From contig NZ_SRLC01000003.1 of assembly GCF_004765605.1 (NCBI RefSeq), positions 558,001-622,000 of the forward strand: a stretch of DNA of 64,000 bases. The letters are read 5' to 3'. The position numbers and the translations under genes are program-made. The stretch comes from Hymenobacter aquaticus (lineage in GTDB: Bacteria > Bacteroidota > Bacteroidia > Cytophagales > Hymenobacteraceae). Below, one piece after another: positions 1 to 8,024 of the stretch; position 1 is the first letter of the stretch; every line of letters begins with the position of its first letter. The notes under the pieces are model-generated. The model worked only from the letters and a program-made list of their open reading frames with translations. It was not told where the DNA came from and did no database searches.

Positions 1-2
1 GC

Positions 3-515
3 GTAGCCTTTTCCGCCCCCTATCCCGGCACCATCATTCCCGTCGACCTGCGCACTATGCCCCAGGGCCTGATCGTGCAGAAAGACGGCTTTTTGGCGGC
101 GGCCCGGGGCACCAAAATCGGGATTCACTTTAACCAGAAGCTCGGCGCGGGCTTTTTCGGCGGGGAAGGCTTCATCCTGGAAAAGCTCACCGGCGACGGC
201 AAGGCCTTCATTCACGCCGGCGGCACCATCATCGAGAAGCAGCTCAACAACGAGCTGCTGCGCGTGGACACGGGCTGCGTGGTAGCCTTTGAGCCCAGCA
301 TCAATTTCAGCATTGCCCGCGCCGGCGGCCTAAAATCAATGATTTTTGGCGGCGAGGGGCTGTTGCTGGCGACGCTGCAAGGCACCGGGCGGGTGTGGCT
401 GCAGTCGATGCCGGTGAAGAAGCTGATTCAGGCGCTGGCGCCCACGGGCGGCAATGCGTCGAAGGAAAGTGGTAGCGTTTTAGGTCGATTGGTTGGGGGC
501 GTGTTGGACGAGTAA
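3..515 (+). CDS. AIM24 / TIGR00266 family protein (5' truncated)
   Basis: The reading frame is open from base 3 and the true start lies outside the window; 170 residues are visible. The sequence VAFSAPYPG, then [13 protein letters not shown] and HAGGTIIEK, is the typical core of the AIM24/TIGR00266 family, a beta-rich tryptophan RNA-binding attenuator-like fold found in bacteria and mitochondria. The biochemical role in bacteria is not established. The C-terminus is complete and is followed by a strong hairpin. Identification is by remembered family motifs; the family call is firm, the function is not known. Confidence 0.88.
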   Translation, partial: VAFSAPYPGTIIPVDLRTMPQGLIVQKDGFLAAARGTKIGIHFNQKLGAGFFGGEGFILEKLTGDGKAFIHAGGTIIEKQLNNELLRVDTGCVVAFEPSINFSIARAGGLKSMIFGGEGLLLATLQGTGRVWLQSMPVKKLIQALAPTGGNASKESGSVLGRLVGGVLDE

Positions 516-534
516 CCGGTTTGCCACAGAGCGT

Positions 535-582
535 CAGCGCCTCCTTTAGCGGTTCAGCTCGGAACCGCTAAAGGAGGCGCTG
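535..582. terminator. 21-bp perfect inverted repeat between convergent genes
   Basis: Bases 535-555 and 562-582 are exact reverse complements with a 6-base loop. The structure lies 20 bases after the AIM24 stop and overlaps the last 12 codons and stop of the convergent small gene. There is no long T tract, so intrinsic termination is inferred only from position and stem strength. Confidence 0.6.
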
Positions 583-779
583 GCCGTTTGGGCCGATTCG
601 GTGGGTTCGTCGTGCAGTAAGGTTCCGGCAATAATGGCCAGACTCGCAAGCAGAGCAAACACCAGCAGGCTGAGCAAGCCCAAGGTTGCTTTGGTACTTA
701 GCGAAGATGGCTCCGAGGAACGGCTACGCTTCCGGCGGGAAACGTAGGGGCGGGAAGAGGAGGTCGAAATAGCGGGCAC
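546..779 (-). CDS. small single-pass membrane protein, unknown function
   Basis: A 77-residue frame that opens with a GTG codon; no nearby in-frame ATG exists. It has a basic, serine-rich cytoplasmic N-terminus (residues 1-30, RRKRSR), one hydrophobic helix (about residues 33-54, GLLSLLVFALLASLAIIAG) and a short polar tail. The last codons lie inside a 21-bp perfect hairpin. Upstream (780-860) is AT-rich, as expected of a promoter region. I do not recognise a family. The topology and AT-rich leader favour a real gene, but the GTG start and hairpin-encoded tail leave doubt. Confidence 0.45.
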   Translation of the reverse strand: MPAISTSSSRPYVSRRKRSRSSEPSSLSTKATLGLLSLLVFALLASLAIIAGTLLHDEPTESAQTASASFSGSELNR

Positions 780-1046
780 GGGTGTGGTCGTGAACGTTAA
801 TAATCCGACAATATATAATTTAATGGATTAAAACGACACCATTTCGGACAAAAATATTCCTGCCGGCTAAAAATTTATTGGAATTAGCATAACTACTTGA
901 TAAGCAATACCGAATACTCCTCAAATCATCCGAAGCACCCGACCCGAAGCGCGCGGCTGATTTGTGTTTTAAGAAGCTTATTGTTTTTTACCCTACACTT
1001 GCTGACTAGCATTATACGGAGCCTTCAGCTTCTGTCCCCGCTACGG

Positions 1047-2564
1047 CTACAGCTGCCGCAGGATTTCCTCCAGCAGCTCGCGGGAATTGCTCAGGCGTGG
1101 TACTTTGTGCTGACCACCCATCTTGCCCTTGCTGGCGAGCCAGCGCGTGAAGGTGCCCGGGCTGGCCACCGTAAGCAGCGGGGGCTGCAAGGCCAGGTCG
1201 CGGTGGCGCTTGGCATCGTAGTCGGAGTTGAGCTGGCGCAGGGTTTGGTCGAGGATGGCGGTGAACTCCGTGGGCTGCCGGGGCGGGCCACTGAACTCAA
1301 TCAGCCACTGGTGGCCGCCCCGGGAGGTGTCGGAGGCGTCGAAGTAGATGGGGGCGGCCGTGTAGTCGCGCACGGTGGCGCCGGTGGCCTGGCAGGCGGC
1401 GGCAATGGCGGCATCGGCGTTTTCGATGACGACTTCTTCGCCGAAAGCATTCAGAAAGTGCTTGGTGCGGCCCGTAATGCGGATGCGGTAGGGCGCCAGG
1501 CTGGTAAAGCGCACCGTATCCCCAATCTTGTAGCGCCACAGGCCGGCATTGGTGCTGAGGACCAGCGCGTAGGTCTGGCCCAGCGTTACTTGGTCCAGGG
1601 TGAGGGTGGGTGGGTTGTCGTCGTCGAGCTGCTCCAGGGGGATGAACTCGTAGTAAATGCCGTGGTCGAGCAGCAGCAGCAGGTCTTCCGAGTCGGGCTC
1701 GTCCTGCAAGGCAATGTAGCCTTCGGAGGCGTTGTAGATTTCCAGGTAGCGCATCTGCCCGCCGGGAATCAGCTGGCGAAACACCTCCCGGTAGGGCCCG
1801 AAGGCCACGGCCCCGTGCAGAAACAGCCCCAGGTTGGGCCAGACTTCGGTGATATTGTCGGCCCCGGCCAGCTCCGTCACGCGGCGCAGCAGCATAATCA
1901 TCCAGGTGGGCACGCCGGCCAGCACCGACACGTTGACGCTGAGCACGTGGCGGGCAATGCGCTCAATCTTTTCCTCCCACTCGTCGAGCAGGGCCAGCTC
2001 CAGGGGCGGCGTACGCAGAAACTCGGCCCAGGAAGGCAGGTTCTGCATGATAACCGCCGACACGTCGCCGACCCGGGAATCTTCCTCGGCGGGCCGGAAC
2101 GGGTTGGGTGCGTGCGTGCCCCCCAACGACAGGGTTTTGCCGGCCAGCACGCGGTTTTCGGGGTAGAGCACGGTGGCCAGGGCCGTCATGTCGCGGCCGG
2201 CGCGGTAGTGGCACTCCTGCAGCGACTCGCGGGTGACGGGAATGTACTTGCTGCGGGCGTTAGTCGTGCCGCTCGACTTGGCAAACCACTGCACCGGGCC
2301 CGGCCAAAGCACGTCCGGCTCGCCGCGCAGCACCCGCTCGAGGTGCGGATACAGGTCTTCGTAGCTGCTCACGGGCACCCGCTGGGCAAACTCCGCGGCA
2401 CTCGGCGCCTCGGCAAAGCCGTAGCGCCGCCCCCATTCCGTGGCCCGGGCCCGCAGCAGCAGCTGCCGCAGCACCCGACCCTGAACCTCATGCGGGTTCT
2501 GCCGAAAATGGTCGATACTGGCCAGCCGCCGCTGCACGGTCCACGTCAGAATAGAGTCAATCAT
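1047..2564 (-). CDS. GH3 family acyl-adenylating enzyme
   Basis: The 505-residue protein matches the GH3 auxin-responsive family as found in Bacteroidota. The ATP-binding P-loop-like segment FAKSSGTTNARSKYIPVT lies near residue 95, and the C-terminal lobe holds LWRYKIGDTVRF and ITGRTKHFLNAFGEEV, typical of the firefly-luciferase/ANL fold that forms acyl-adenylates and conjugates carboxylates to amino acids. The bacterial substrate is unknown. It starts at MIDSILTW and is followed 154 bases downstream on the same strand by lptB transcribed first, an adjacency I recall as common in this phylum. Length fits the family (about 500). Confidence 0.9.
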   Translation of the reverse strand: MIDSILTWTVQRRLASIDHFRQNPHEVQGRVLRQLLLRARATEWGRRYGFAEAPSAAEFAQRVPVSSYEDLYPHLERVLRGEPDVLWPGPVQWFAKSSGTTNARSKYIPVTRESLQECHYRAGRDMTALATVLYPENRVLAGKTLSLGGTHAPNPFRPAEEDSRVGDVSAVIMQNLPSWAEFLRTPPLELALLDEWEEKIERIARHVLSVNVSVLAGVPTWMIMLLRRVTELAGADNITEVWPNLGLFLHGAVAFGPYREVFRQLIPGGQMRYLEIYNASEGYIALQDEPDSEDLLLLLDHGIYYEFIPLEQLDDDNPPTLTLDQVTLGQTYALVLSTNAGLWRYKIGDTVRFTSLAPYRIRITGRTKHFLNAFGEEVVIENADAAIAAACQATGATVRDYTAAPIYFDASDTSRGGHQWLIEFSGPPRQPTEFTAILDQTLRQLNSDYDAKRHRDLALQPPLLTVASPGTFTRWLASKGKMGGQHKVPRLSNSRELLEEILRQL

Positions 2565-2718
2565 TCGGGGTTCTTTGCCGGTGGTTCAGGAGCCGTTTTT
2601 CAGGGTCGGCGGGGCCTGCAAACGAAGCTCACATTGGGTAGGTGGGAACGTATACGCAAATGCGGCGCACGCAGCCGCCAGCCCCGGCCCGGGGTGGTCA
2701 GCCGGGGCCGCGCCAGGG

Positions 2719-3450
2719 CTACACGTTGCGCTTCAGCTCGAAGTTCTTGCCCAGGTACACACGGCGCACGGTTTCGTCGGCGGCCAGCTCCTCGGCGGTG
2801 CCGGCTTTCAGCAGCTTGCCCTCGAAGAGCAGGTAGGCCCTATCAACGATGCTCAGCGTGGAGTTGACGTCGTGGTCGGTGATGAGGATGCCGATGTTCT
2901 TGTTTTTGAGCTTGGCCACGATGCCCTGAATTTCTTCGGTGGCAATGGGGTCGACGCCGGCGAAGGGCTCGTCGAGCAGCACGAATTTGGGGCTCACGGC
3001 CAGGGCCCGGGCAATTTCGGTGCGCCGCCGCTCGCCGCCGCTGAGCACCCGGCCCAGGTTTTTGCGCACGTGGTTCAAACTGAACTCGTCGAGCAGCTCC
3101 TCTACCTTGTCGCGCTGGGCCTGCTTAGGCATGTCCGTCATTTCCAGCACCGAGAGGATGTTTTCCTCCACCGACAGGTCGCGGAACACGGAAGCTTCCT
3201 GGGCCAGATACCCCACGCCGCGCCGGGCCCGCTGGTAGATAGGCAGCTTGGTGATTTCCTCGTCGTCGAGGAAAATCCGGCCGCTGTTGGGCTTCACCAT
3301 GCCCACCGTCATGTAGAAGCAGGTGGTTTTGCCGGCTCCATTCGGCCCCAGCAGGCCCACGATTTCCCCCTGCTCCACCGACAGCGACATGTCGTTGACA
3401 ACGGTCCGGGACTTATAGGTTTTGACGAGGTGTTCAGCGCGCAGAATCAT
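2719..3450 (-). CDS. lptB: LPS export ABC transporter ATP-binding protein LptB
   Basis: A complete 243-residue ABC ATPase. Walker [10 protein letters not shown] is at residues 35-43, a Q-loop sits in [10 protein letters not shown], the signature is LSGGERRR, Walker B is [12 protein letters not shown], and the H-loop is in ITDHDV. The [10 protein letters not shown] and YLGKNFEL segments are characteristic of LptB rather than of other branched-chain-type ATPases. It powers LPS extraction from the inner membrane with LptFG and LptC; lptC is also in this window at 12.6-13.2 kb, but LptF/G are not. Size and start (ATG) are as expected. Confidence 0.95.
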   Translation of the reverse strand: MILRAEHLVKTYKSRTVVNDMSLSVEQGEIVGLLGPNGAGKTTCFYMTVGMVKPNSGRIFLDDEEITKLPIYQRARRGVGYLAQEASVFRDLSVEENILSVLEMTDMPKQAQRDKVEELLDEFSLNHVRKNLGRVLSGGERRRTEIARALAVSPKFVLLDEPFAGVDPIATEEIQGIVAKLKNKNIGILITDHDVNSTLSIVDRAYLLFEGKLLKAGTAEELAADETVRRVYLGKNFELKRNV

Positions 3451-3525
3451 CAGGGCAAAGGTAGGCGTTAGAAAGCAGAAGCCGGGAAGCCCGAAACGGG
3501 CCTCCCGTACCAGCGGGGGCCAGGC

Positions 3526-5367
3526 TTAGCCCAGGGGCTTGAGTACCTGGTTGCGCAGCTGCAGCTGGGCCGGCGTGGGGGCGGCTACTTCCTCCACGGC
3601 ATTCTTTACTTCTACCTCGAACTCCCGGGGCGTGGCTGCCCGCTCCTGCGCGGCCGCCGTGCCCGACTGAAACTGCAGGCGCACGGCCTCGGCGGTGCTG
3701 GGCTCGACTAGGGGGCGTAGCAGCTGCTCGGCGTTGGCCATCGTGACGGGCGTCCCGTTCACGGCTACTACTACGTCGCCGTCCTGCACGCCGAAAGCAT
3801 TCTGGTCGGGCTTGGCATTAGCCACCAGGAACTGGTTTTTGCCGGTGTCGTAGCGGAAGCCGACCCGCCCGAACGACTTGACCGTGCCGCGGCCGGTAGC
3901 CTGGTAGCGCCACCCGATTTTGTCGAAGTACTCGGCGTAGGGCAAGGGCTGGCTGCCGATAACATACTGGTCGAAAAACTGCTGGATGGCGGGGTTGGTC
4001 AGGGCCACGACCTCCGGAATCAGCGCGGCATCCTCAAACGAGCGGGTGGGGCCGTATTTGGCCCGCAAGGCCAGCAGCACGTCGCGCAGGGTTTGTTTGC
4101 CCTGGCTCAGCTCCTGAATGCGGATGTCGAGCAGGAAGCCGAGCAGGGCGCCCTTGTCATACACGTTGTCGTACATGTCCTTGTAGGGCGCTTCCAGAAT
4201 CTTGCGGCTCATTTCGGTGAACGACACCGAGGGGTGCTTGGCCGCCTTGTCGATTTTGCCTTTCATCCGCTCCCGAAACTCGGTGGGCGTGCTCAGGCCG
4301 CCCCGCATCTGCACCAGCTGGGCAATGTACTCCGTGACGCCCTCGTAGAGCCACAAATGCTGCGACATCTTGGGGTTGCGGAAGTCGAACTCCCCGATTT
4401 CCCGGCTGTGAATGTTCAGCGGGGCCAGCATGTGCAGAAACTCGTGGGAAGCCACTTCCTGCACCATGCTGCGCAGCCGGTCTTCCTGGGGCACTTCGGG
4501 CAGGAAATACACCGACGAATACGAGTGCTCCATGGCCCCGTAGCCGCCGTTTTTGCTGGCCAGCGGCGAGTTGAAGCTCGGGAAGTACATCAGGAAGTGG
4601 TAGGTCGGCACGGGCATCTGGCCGAAATATTTCGTCAGGGCCTCGGCCATAGGCCGCATAATCTCGCGCACCTGCGCGGCCTTCACCGCCCCCGTTTCCG
4701 ACACCACCGATACGGCAATACGGGCCCCGCCGGTGCTGAAGCTGGCCGTATCGGGGCGGCTGTAGAGGATGGGCGAGTCGGAAAGCTCCACGTAGCTGGC
4801 GGCCGTAAACACGTCCTGGGTGGGCGTGGTGCGCCGAGCCGCCAGGGAGCTGGCCCCGTACAGGTCGGCGGGCTTGGCCACCGTCACCTGGTAGGGCTGC
4901 ATCTTGTAGCCTTCGAGGTAGCCGTAGAGCCCGTAGTGGTTGAGCACGAAGTTTTTGCCGGCCTCGAAGTTGGTGCCGCCGGGCTGGAAAATGAAGCCGT
5001 CGTCCTGCTTCACGTCCCAGGTGTCGTTTACCAAGTACTCGATGCGGGCCAGGCTGGGGCCTTTATCGATGATGAACACGTTGGCGCCCTGCTGTTTCAC
5101 CTTCAGCTTCTGGCCTTTGGCATCCAGGGCCACAAAGCTCTGCACGAAGCGGCCGTAATCCTTCTTGGAGTAGGAGCCCGGCACGACCGAGGGCATGACG
5201 TACGTCGCCTGGGCCTCCTTCACCGGGGGCGTCTTGATAACGACTTTAACCTGGTCGTTGGTAGTGTGCTCCAGGTCGAGGGCAATCTGATAGTCGGCGG
5301 GCTGCTGCGCCACGGCGGGCATAGCCGTAGTCAGCCCTAGGCCCAGGGCAAGATAAAACGGTTTCAT
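3526..5367 (-). CDS. M61 family metallopeptidase with PDZ domain
   Basis: The frame is open upstream to 5403, but the ATG at 5367 is chosen because it opens directly with a signal peptide (MKPFYLALGLGLTTAMPAVAQQ). The mature protein has an N-terminal beta domain, then a gluzincin core with HEFLH near residue 307 followed by LNIHSREIGEFD and LWLYEGVTEY, the zinc-binding HEXXH+E pattern of M61 glycyl aminopeptidases. A PDZ-like segment (FGVQDGDVVVAVNGTPV) lies near residue 525. The 613-residue length fits the family. Expected in the periplasm or outside the cell. Aminopeptidase specificity is inferred from the family only. Confidence 0.9.
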   Translation of the reverse strand: MKPFYLALGLGLTTAMPAVAQQPADYQIALDLEHTTNDQVKVVIKTPPVKEAQATYVMPSVVPGSYSKKDYGRFVQSFVALDAKGQKLKVKQQGANVFIIDKGPSLARIEYLVNDTWDVKQDDGFIFQPGGTNFEAGKNFVLNHYGLYGYLEGYKMQPYQVTVAKPADLYGASSLAARRTTPTQDVFTAASYVELSDSPILYSRPDTASFSTGGARIAVSVVSETGAVKAAQVREIMRPMAEALTKYFGQMPVPTYHFLMYFPSFNSPLASKNGGYGAMEHSYSSVYFLPEVPQEDRLRSMVQEVASHEFLHMLAPLNIHSREIGEFDFRNPKMSQHLWLYEGVTEYIAQLVQMRGGLSTPTEFRERMKGKIDKAAKHPSVSFTEMSRKILEAPYKDMYDNVYDKGALLGFLLDIRIQELSQGKQTLRDVLLALRAKYGPTRSFEDAALIPEVVALTNPAIQQFFDQYVIGSQPLPYAEYFDKIGWRYQATGRGTVKSFGRVGFRYDTGKNQFLVANAKPDQNAFGVQDGDVVVAVNGTPVTMANAEQLLRPLVEPSTAEAVRLQFQSGTAAAQERAATPREFEVEVKNAVEEVAAPTPAQLQLRNQVLKPLG

Positions 5368-5489
5368 TGAGGTGGGAAAAGGTAGCGGATAGCGGAAGAA
5401 CAACGTCTAGCGAAGGTACGCAGTACGCGGGGCCAGCCAAAATTGCCCTCCGAATCCGTAAGTTGAGTTTTTCCTCCTTTGCTCCCGCT

Positions 5490-5873
5490 ATGCCCCACCC
5501 GAAAACAATTAGCCGCTATATCCTGAGTCTGGTATTTATCGGGGCCGGCGTGCTGCACTTCATCCGGCCCGAGCCCTACCTGCGCATCATGCCGCCTTAT
5601 TTGCCCTGGCACCGGGAGCTGGTGTTGCTCAGTGGGGTGGCCGAAGTGGGGCTGGGCGGCCTACTGCTCCCCCGCCCTACCCGCCGCGCGGCTGCCTGGG
5701 GCCTTATCCTGCTGCTGCTGGCCGTGTTTCCGGCCAACGTGTACATGGCCCAGACCAACGGCGCCGACCTGGGCGTGGCACCGTGGCTGGCGTGGGCGCG
5801 GCTGCCGGTGCAGGCAGTGCTACTCCTGTGGGCGTGGTGGCACACGCGGCCCGACGAGCCCCGCACTGCCTGA
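5490..5873 (+). CDS. DoxX-like small membrane protein
   Basis: The ATG at 5490 (MPHPKTISRYILSL) is chosen over an upstream one at 5367 because the longer leader overlaps the divergent M61 gene and is low quality. The 127-residue protein has four hydrophobic helices, with GAGVLHFIRPEPYLRIMPPYLP between the first two, which resembles the DoxX/DoxD-like or MauE-type membrane family. Function is unknown; relatives are annotated only as DoxX family membrane proteins. It is transcribed divergently from the M61 gene and convergently with recJ. Confidence 0.8.
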   Translation: MPHPKTISRYILSLVFIGAGVLHFIRPEPYLRIMPPYLPWHRELVLLSGVAEVGLGGLLLPRPTRRAAAWGLILLLLAVFPANVYMAQTNGADLGVAPWLAWARLPVQAVLLLWAWWHTRPDEPRTA

Positions 5874-5891
5874 TTTGGTGGTGGCCCGCCC

Positions 5892-7616
5892 CTACTCTAC
5901 CCAGCGAATGTCCTTCACGCGCAGCTGCAGGTTACGCTGCCCGCGGTACTCGTTCATTTCCACCGTGTAGCACACGTTAAACGGGTGGCCGTCGGTGATT
6001 TTCTCGTGGTATTCGGCCAGGCCGAAGCCAATGGCATCCACGGTGTGGCGGCCGTCCTGGGTCAGGGTCAGCTTCAGATGGGAGTTACCCACGATGCGGG
6101 CCGAGTCCGGGGTGGCATACACGTACTCCGACTCGAACACTGGGTTGGGGTTGCCGGGGCCGAAGGGCTCCATCTGGTGCAGCAGCTTGTAGAAGCTGTC
6201 GGTGATGTCGGCCAGCTTTAGCACGCTGTCGATTTCTACCGGCGGAATCAGCTGCTCGGGCAGGATGCGGCCGGCCACGACCTGCTCGAACCGCTCCCGG
6301 AACTTGGGCACGTTCTCCACCGGCAGCGTGAGGCCCGCCGCGTACATGTGCCCGCCGTACTGATCCAGGAGGTCGGCGCACTCGCTGATGGCCTGGTGCA
6401 CGTCGAAGCCGACCACGGAGCGGGCCGAGCCGGTGGCTTTGCCGTTGCTTTGGGTCAGGATGATGGTGGGGCGGTAGTACTTGTCGAGGCAGCGCGAGGC
6501 CACGATGCCGATGACGCCCTTGTGCCAGTCTTCCTTATATAGCACCGTGGAGCGGGCGTTGCGCAGCGAGGCGTCGTCCTCAATCATGCTCAGCGCTTCC
6601 TTGGTAATGCTGGTATCGAAGCCGCGGCGCTCAATGTTGGTTTTATCGACCACGCCGGTTTTCTCCACCGCCTCTTCCTTGCTTTCGGCCAGCAGCATGG
6701 CCACCGAGCGTTTGGCGTCGCCCATGCGGCCCGCCGCATTGATGCGGGGCGCGAAGCCAAACACGAGGCTGCTGATGGTCAGCTCCCCGTCGCGCAGGCC
6801 GGCCAGCTCGCGCAGGGCCGCCACGCCGGGCCGCTGCCCCTGCACCCGGTCGTTGAGCAGGCGCAGGCCGTGGTAGGCCAGAATGCGGTTTTCGCCGGTA
6901 ATCGGCACAATATCGGCGGCAATGCTGATGGCCACCAGATCCAGCAGCTCATACAGCGGGGCCTGGTCCATGCCCAGGTGCTGGCACAGGGCCTGCATTA
7001 GCTTGAAGCCCACCCCGCAGCCCGACAGCTCCTTAAACGGGTATTCGCAGTCGGTGCGCTTGGGGTCGAGCACGGCCACGGCCTTGGGCAGCTCGGTGCC
7101 GGGCAAGTGGTGGTCGCAGATGATGAAGTCGACGCCCCGCTCGTTGGCGTAGTCAATCCGGTCGATGGCCTTCACGCCGCAGTCGAGAGCAATGATGAGG
7201 CTGAAGTTCTGGGCGACGGCGAAATCAATGCCGGCGTCGGAAATGCCGTAGCCTTCCTTATAGCGGTCCGGAATGTAGTAATCGACCCGCTCGGGGCCGA
7301 ACAGGGTGCGCAGGTAGGAAAACACGACGGCCACCGAGGTGGTGCCGTCCACGTCGTAGTCGCCAAACACCAGCACTTTCTGGCCTTCGTGCAAGGCCAC
7401 CAGCAGGCGTTCTACGGCGCGGTCCATGTCGCGCATGCGCAACGGATCAGGGAGATGGTCGAGGCTGGGCCGGAAGTATTCGTAGGCTTCGTCGTAAGAA
7501 CACACCCCACGCTGGCAGAGCAGCGCGATGATGGCCTCGTTTACGCGCAGGGCGTCAGCCAGGTGACTGACCTTGGTAGGTTCAGGCGCAGGCTTGCGGA
7601 TCCATCTTTTTTCCAT
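5892..7616 (-). CDS. recJ: single-stranded-DNA-specific exonuclease RecJ
   Basis: The start is set at the ATG at 7616 (MEKRWIRKPAPEP), which gives 574 residues, the usual RecJ length; the frame continues upstream only as low-quality sequence. The DHH phosphoesterase motif FGDYDVDGTTS is near residue 80 and ICDHHLPG near residue 166, followed by the DHHA1 segment with the GIVASR and GFGLAEYHEKI regions and a C-terminal OB-like domain. RecJ degrades ssDNA 5' to 3' in recombination and repair. A perfect TAnnTTTG -7 box lies 34 bases upstream of the start. Confidence 0.95.
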   Translation of the reverse strand: MEKRWIRKPAPEPTKVSHLADALRVNEAIIALLCQRGVCSYDEAYEYFRPSLDHLPDPLRMRDMDRAVERLLVALHEGQKVLVFGDYDVDGTTSVAVVFSYLRTLFGPERVDYYIPDRYKEGYGISDAGIDFAVAQNFSLIIALDCGVKAIDRIDYANERGVDFIICDHHLPGTELPKAVAVLDPKRTDCEYPFKELSGCGVGFKLMQALCQHLGMDQAPLYELLDLVAISIAADIVPITGENRILAYHGLRLLNDRVQGQRPGVAALRELAGLRDGELTISSLVFGFAPRINAAGRMGDAKRSVAMLLAESKEEAVEKTGVVDKTNIERRGFDTSITKEALSMIEDDASLRNARSTVLYKEDWHKGVIGIVASRCLDKYYRPTIILTQSNGKATGSARSVVGFDVHQAISECADLLDQYGGHMYAAGLTLPVENVPKFRERFEQVVAGRILPEQLIPPVEIDSVLKLADITDSFYKLLHQMEPFGPGNPNPVFESEYVYATPDSARIVGNSHLKLTLTQDGRHTVDAIGFGLAEYHEKITDGHPFNVCYTVEMNEYRGQRNLQLRVKDIRWVE

Positions 7617-7649
7617 GATTCGGCAGCAGGCCCTAACGGGCCTTATCTT

Positions 7650-7657
7650 CAAAAGTA
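7650..7657 (-). promoter_or_regulatory. -7 box for recJ (TACTTTTG)
   Basis: On the minus strand the sequence TACTTTTG matches the Bacteroidota -7 consensus TAnnTTTG and lies 34 bases before the recJ ATG. No clear TTTG -33 box is found 19 bases upstream, so only half of the promoter is supported. Confidence 0.5.
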
Positions 7658-7711
7658 AGAAGAAAACCGCGGTCCTCCCGATTGTTACCAGTGAGGGCGG
7701 GCCTGAAATCG

Positions 7712-7719
7712 TATTTTTG
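7712..7719 (+). promoter_or_regulatory. -7 box for the 37-residue membrane protein gene (TATTTTTG)
   Basis: TATTTTTG is an exact TAnnTTTG match and ends 26 bases before the ATG at 7746. It faces away from the recJ -7 box, making a compact divergent promoter region. A -33 box is not obvious. Confidence 0.5.
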
Positions 7720-7745
7720 CCTTCCCTTCGCCCGAGCCCGCCGCC

Positions 7746-7859
7746 ATGAAAAAGCTGATTGCCTTTTACAAGCAGTACAAACAATACATCCTGACCGACG
7801 GGCTGATGTACCTGATCTTCCTGCTGGCCCTGGCAATTATGTTTATTTTCTTTCGGTAG
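7746..7859 (+). CDS. 37-residue single-pass membrane protein
   Basis: A short ATG-to-TAG frame of 38 codons, below the size of usual ORF calling. The product begins MKKLIAFYKQYKQYILTDG and continues as one strongly hydrophobic helix (MYLIFLLALAIMFIFFR). Support comes from the basic amphipathic N-terminus, a clean hydrophobic segment, a good -7 box 26 bases upstream and tight fit between recJ and a repeat element. No known family is recognised; it may be a membrane microprotein. It could act with RecJ only by coincidence of position, which I do not claim. Confidence 0.6.
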   Translation: MKKLIAFYKQYKQYILTDGLMYLIFLLALAIMFIFFR

Positions 7860-7873
7860 GCAGTTCTGCAAAC

Positions 7874-8004
7874 AACGTCATGTCGAGCAGAGCGAGACAT
7901 CTCGCGGGCAATGGTATTGTCATGCTGAGCGAAGCTGAAGCATAATGTTCTGTTTCTAACAACGTCAGCACGCGAGATTCCTCGGCTTCGCTCGGAATGA
8001 CGTT
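7874..8004. repeat. 131-bp imperfect palindromic intergenic element
   Basis: The left arm 7874-7906 (starting AACGTCATG and ending CTCGCG) and the right arm 7971-8004 (CGCGAGAT through AATGACGTT) are imperfect reverse complements of about 33 bases. The centre carries a further copy of the arm-like motif GTCATGCTGAGCGAAGC near 7920. It fills almost the whole gap between the small membrane gene and the TPR gene. Looks like a non-autonomous dispersed repeat rather than a simple terminator. Confidence 0.7.
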
Positions 8005-8024
8005 CTTCTATTTATCCATAAACC

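Noticed and set aside
897-2867. 656-residue plus-strand frame opposite GH3/LptB
   Set aside because: Low-complexity Gly/Val/Leu shadow frame, typical of antisense in GC-rich genes; no domain, and it lies over two well-recognised minus-strand genes.
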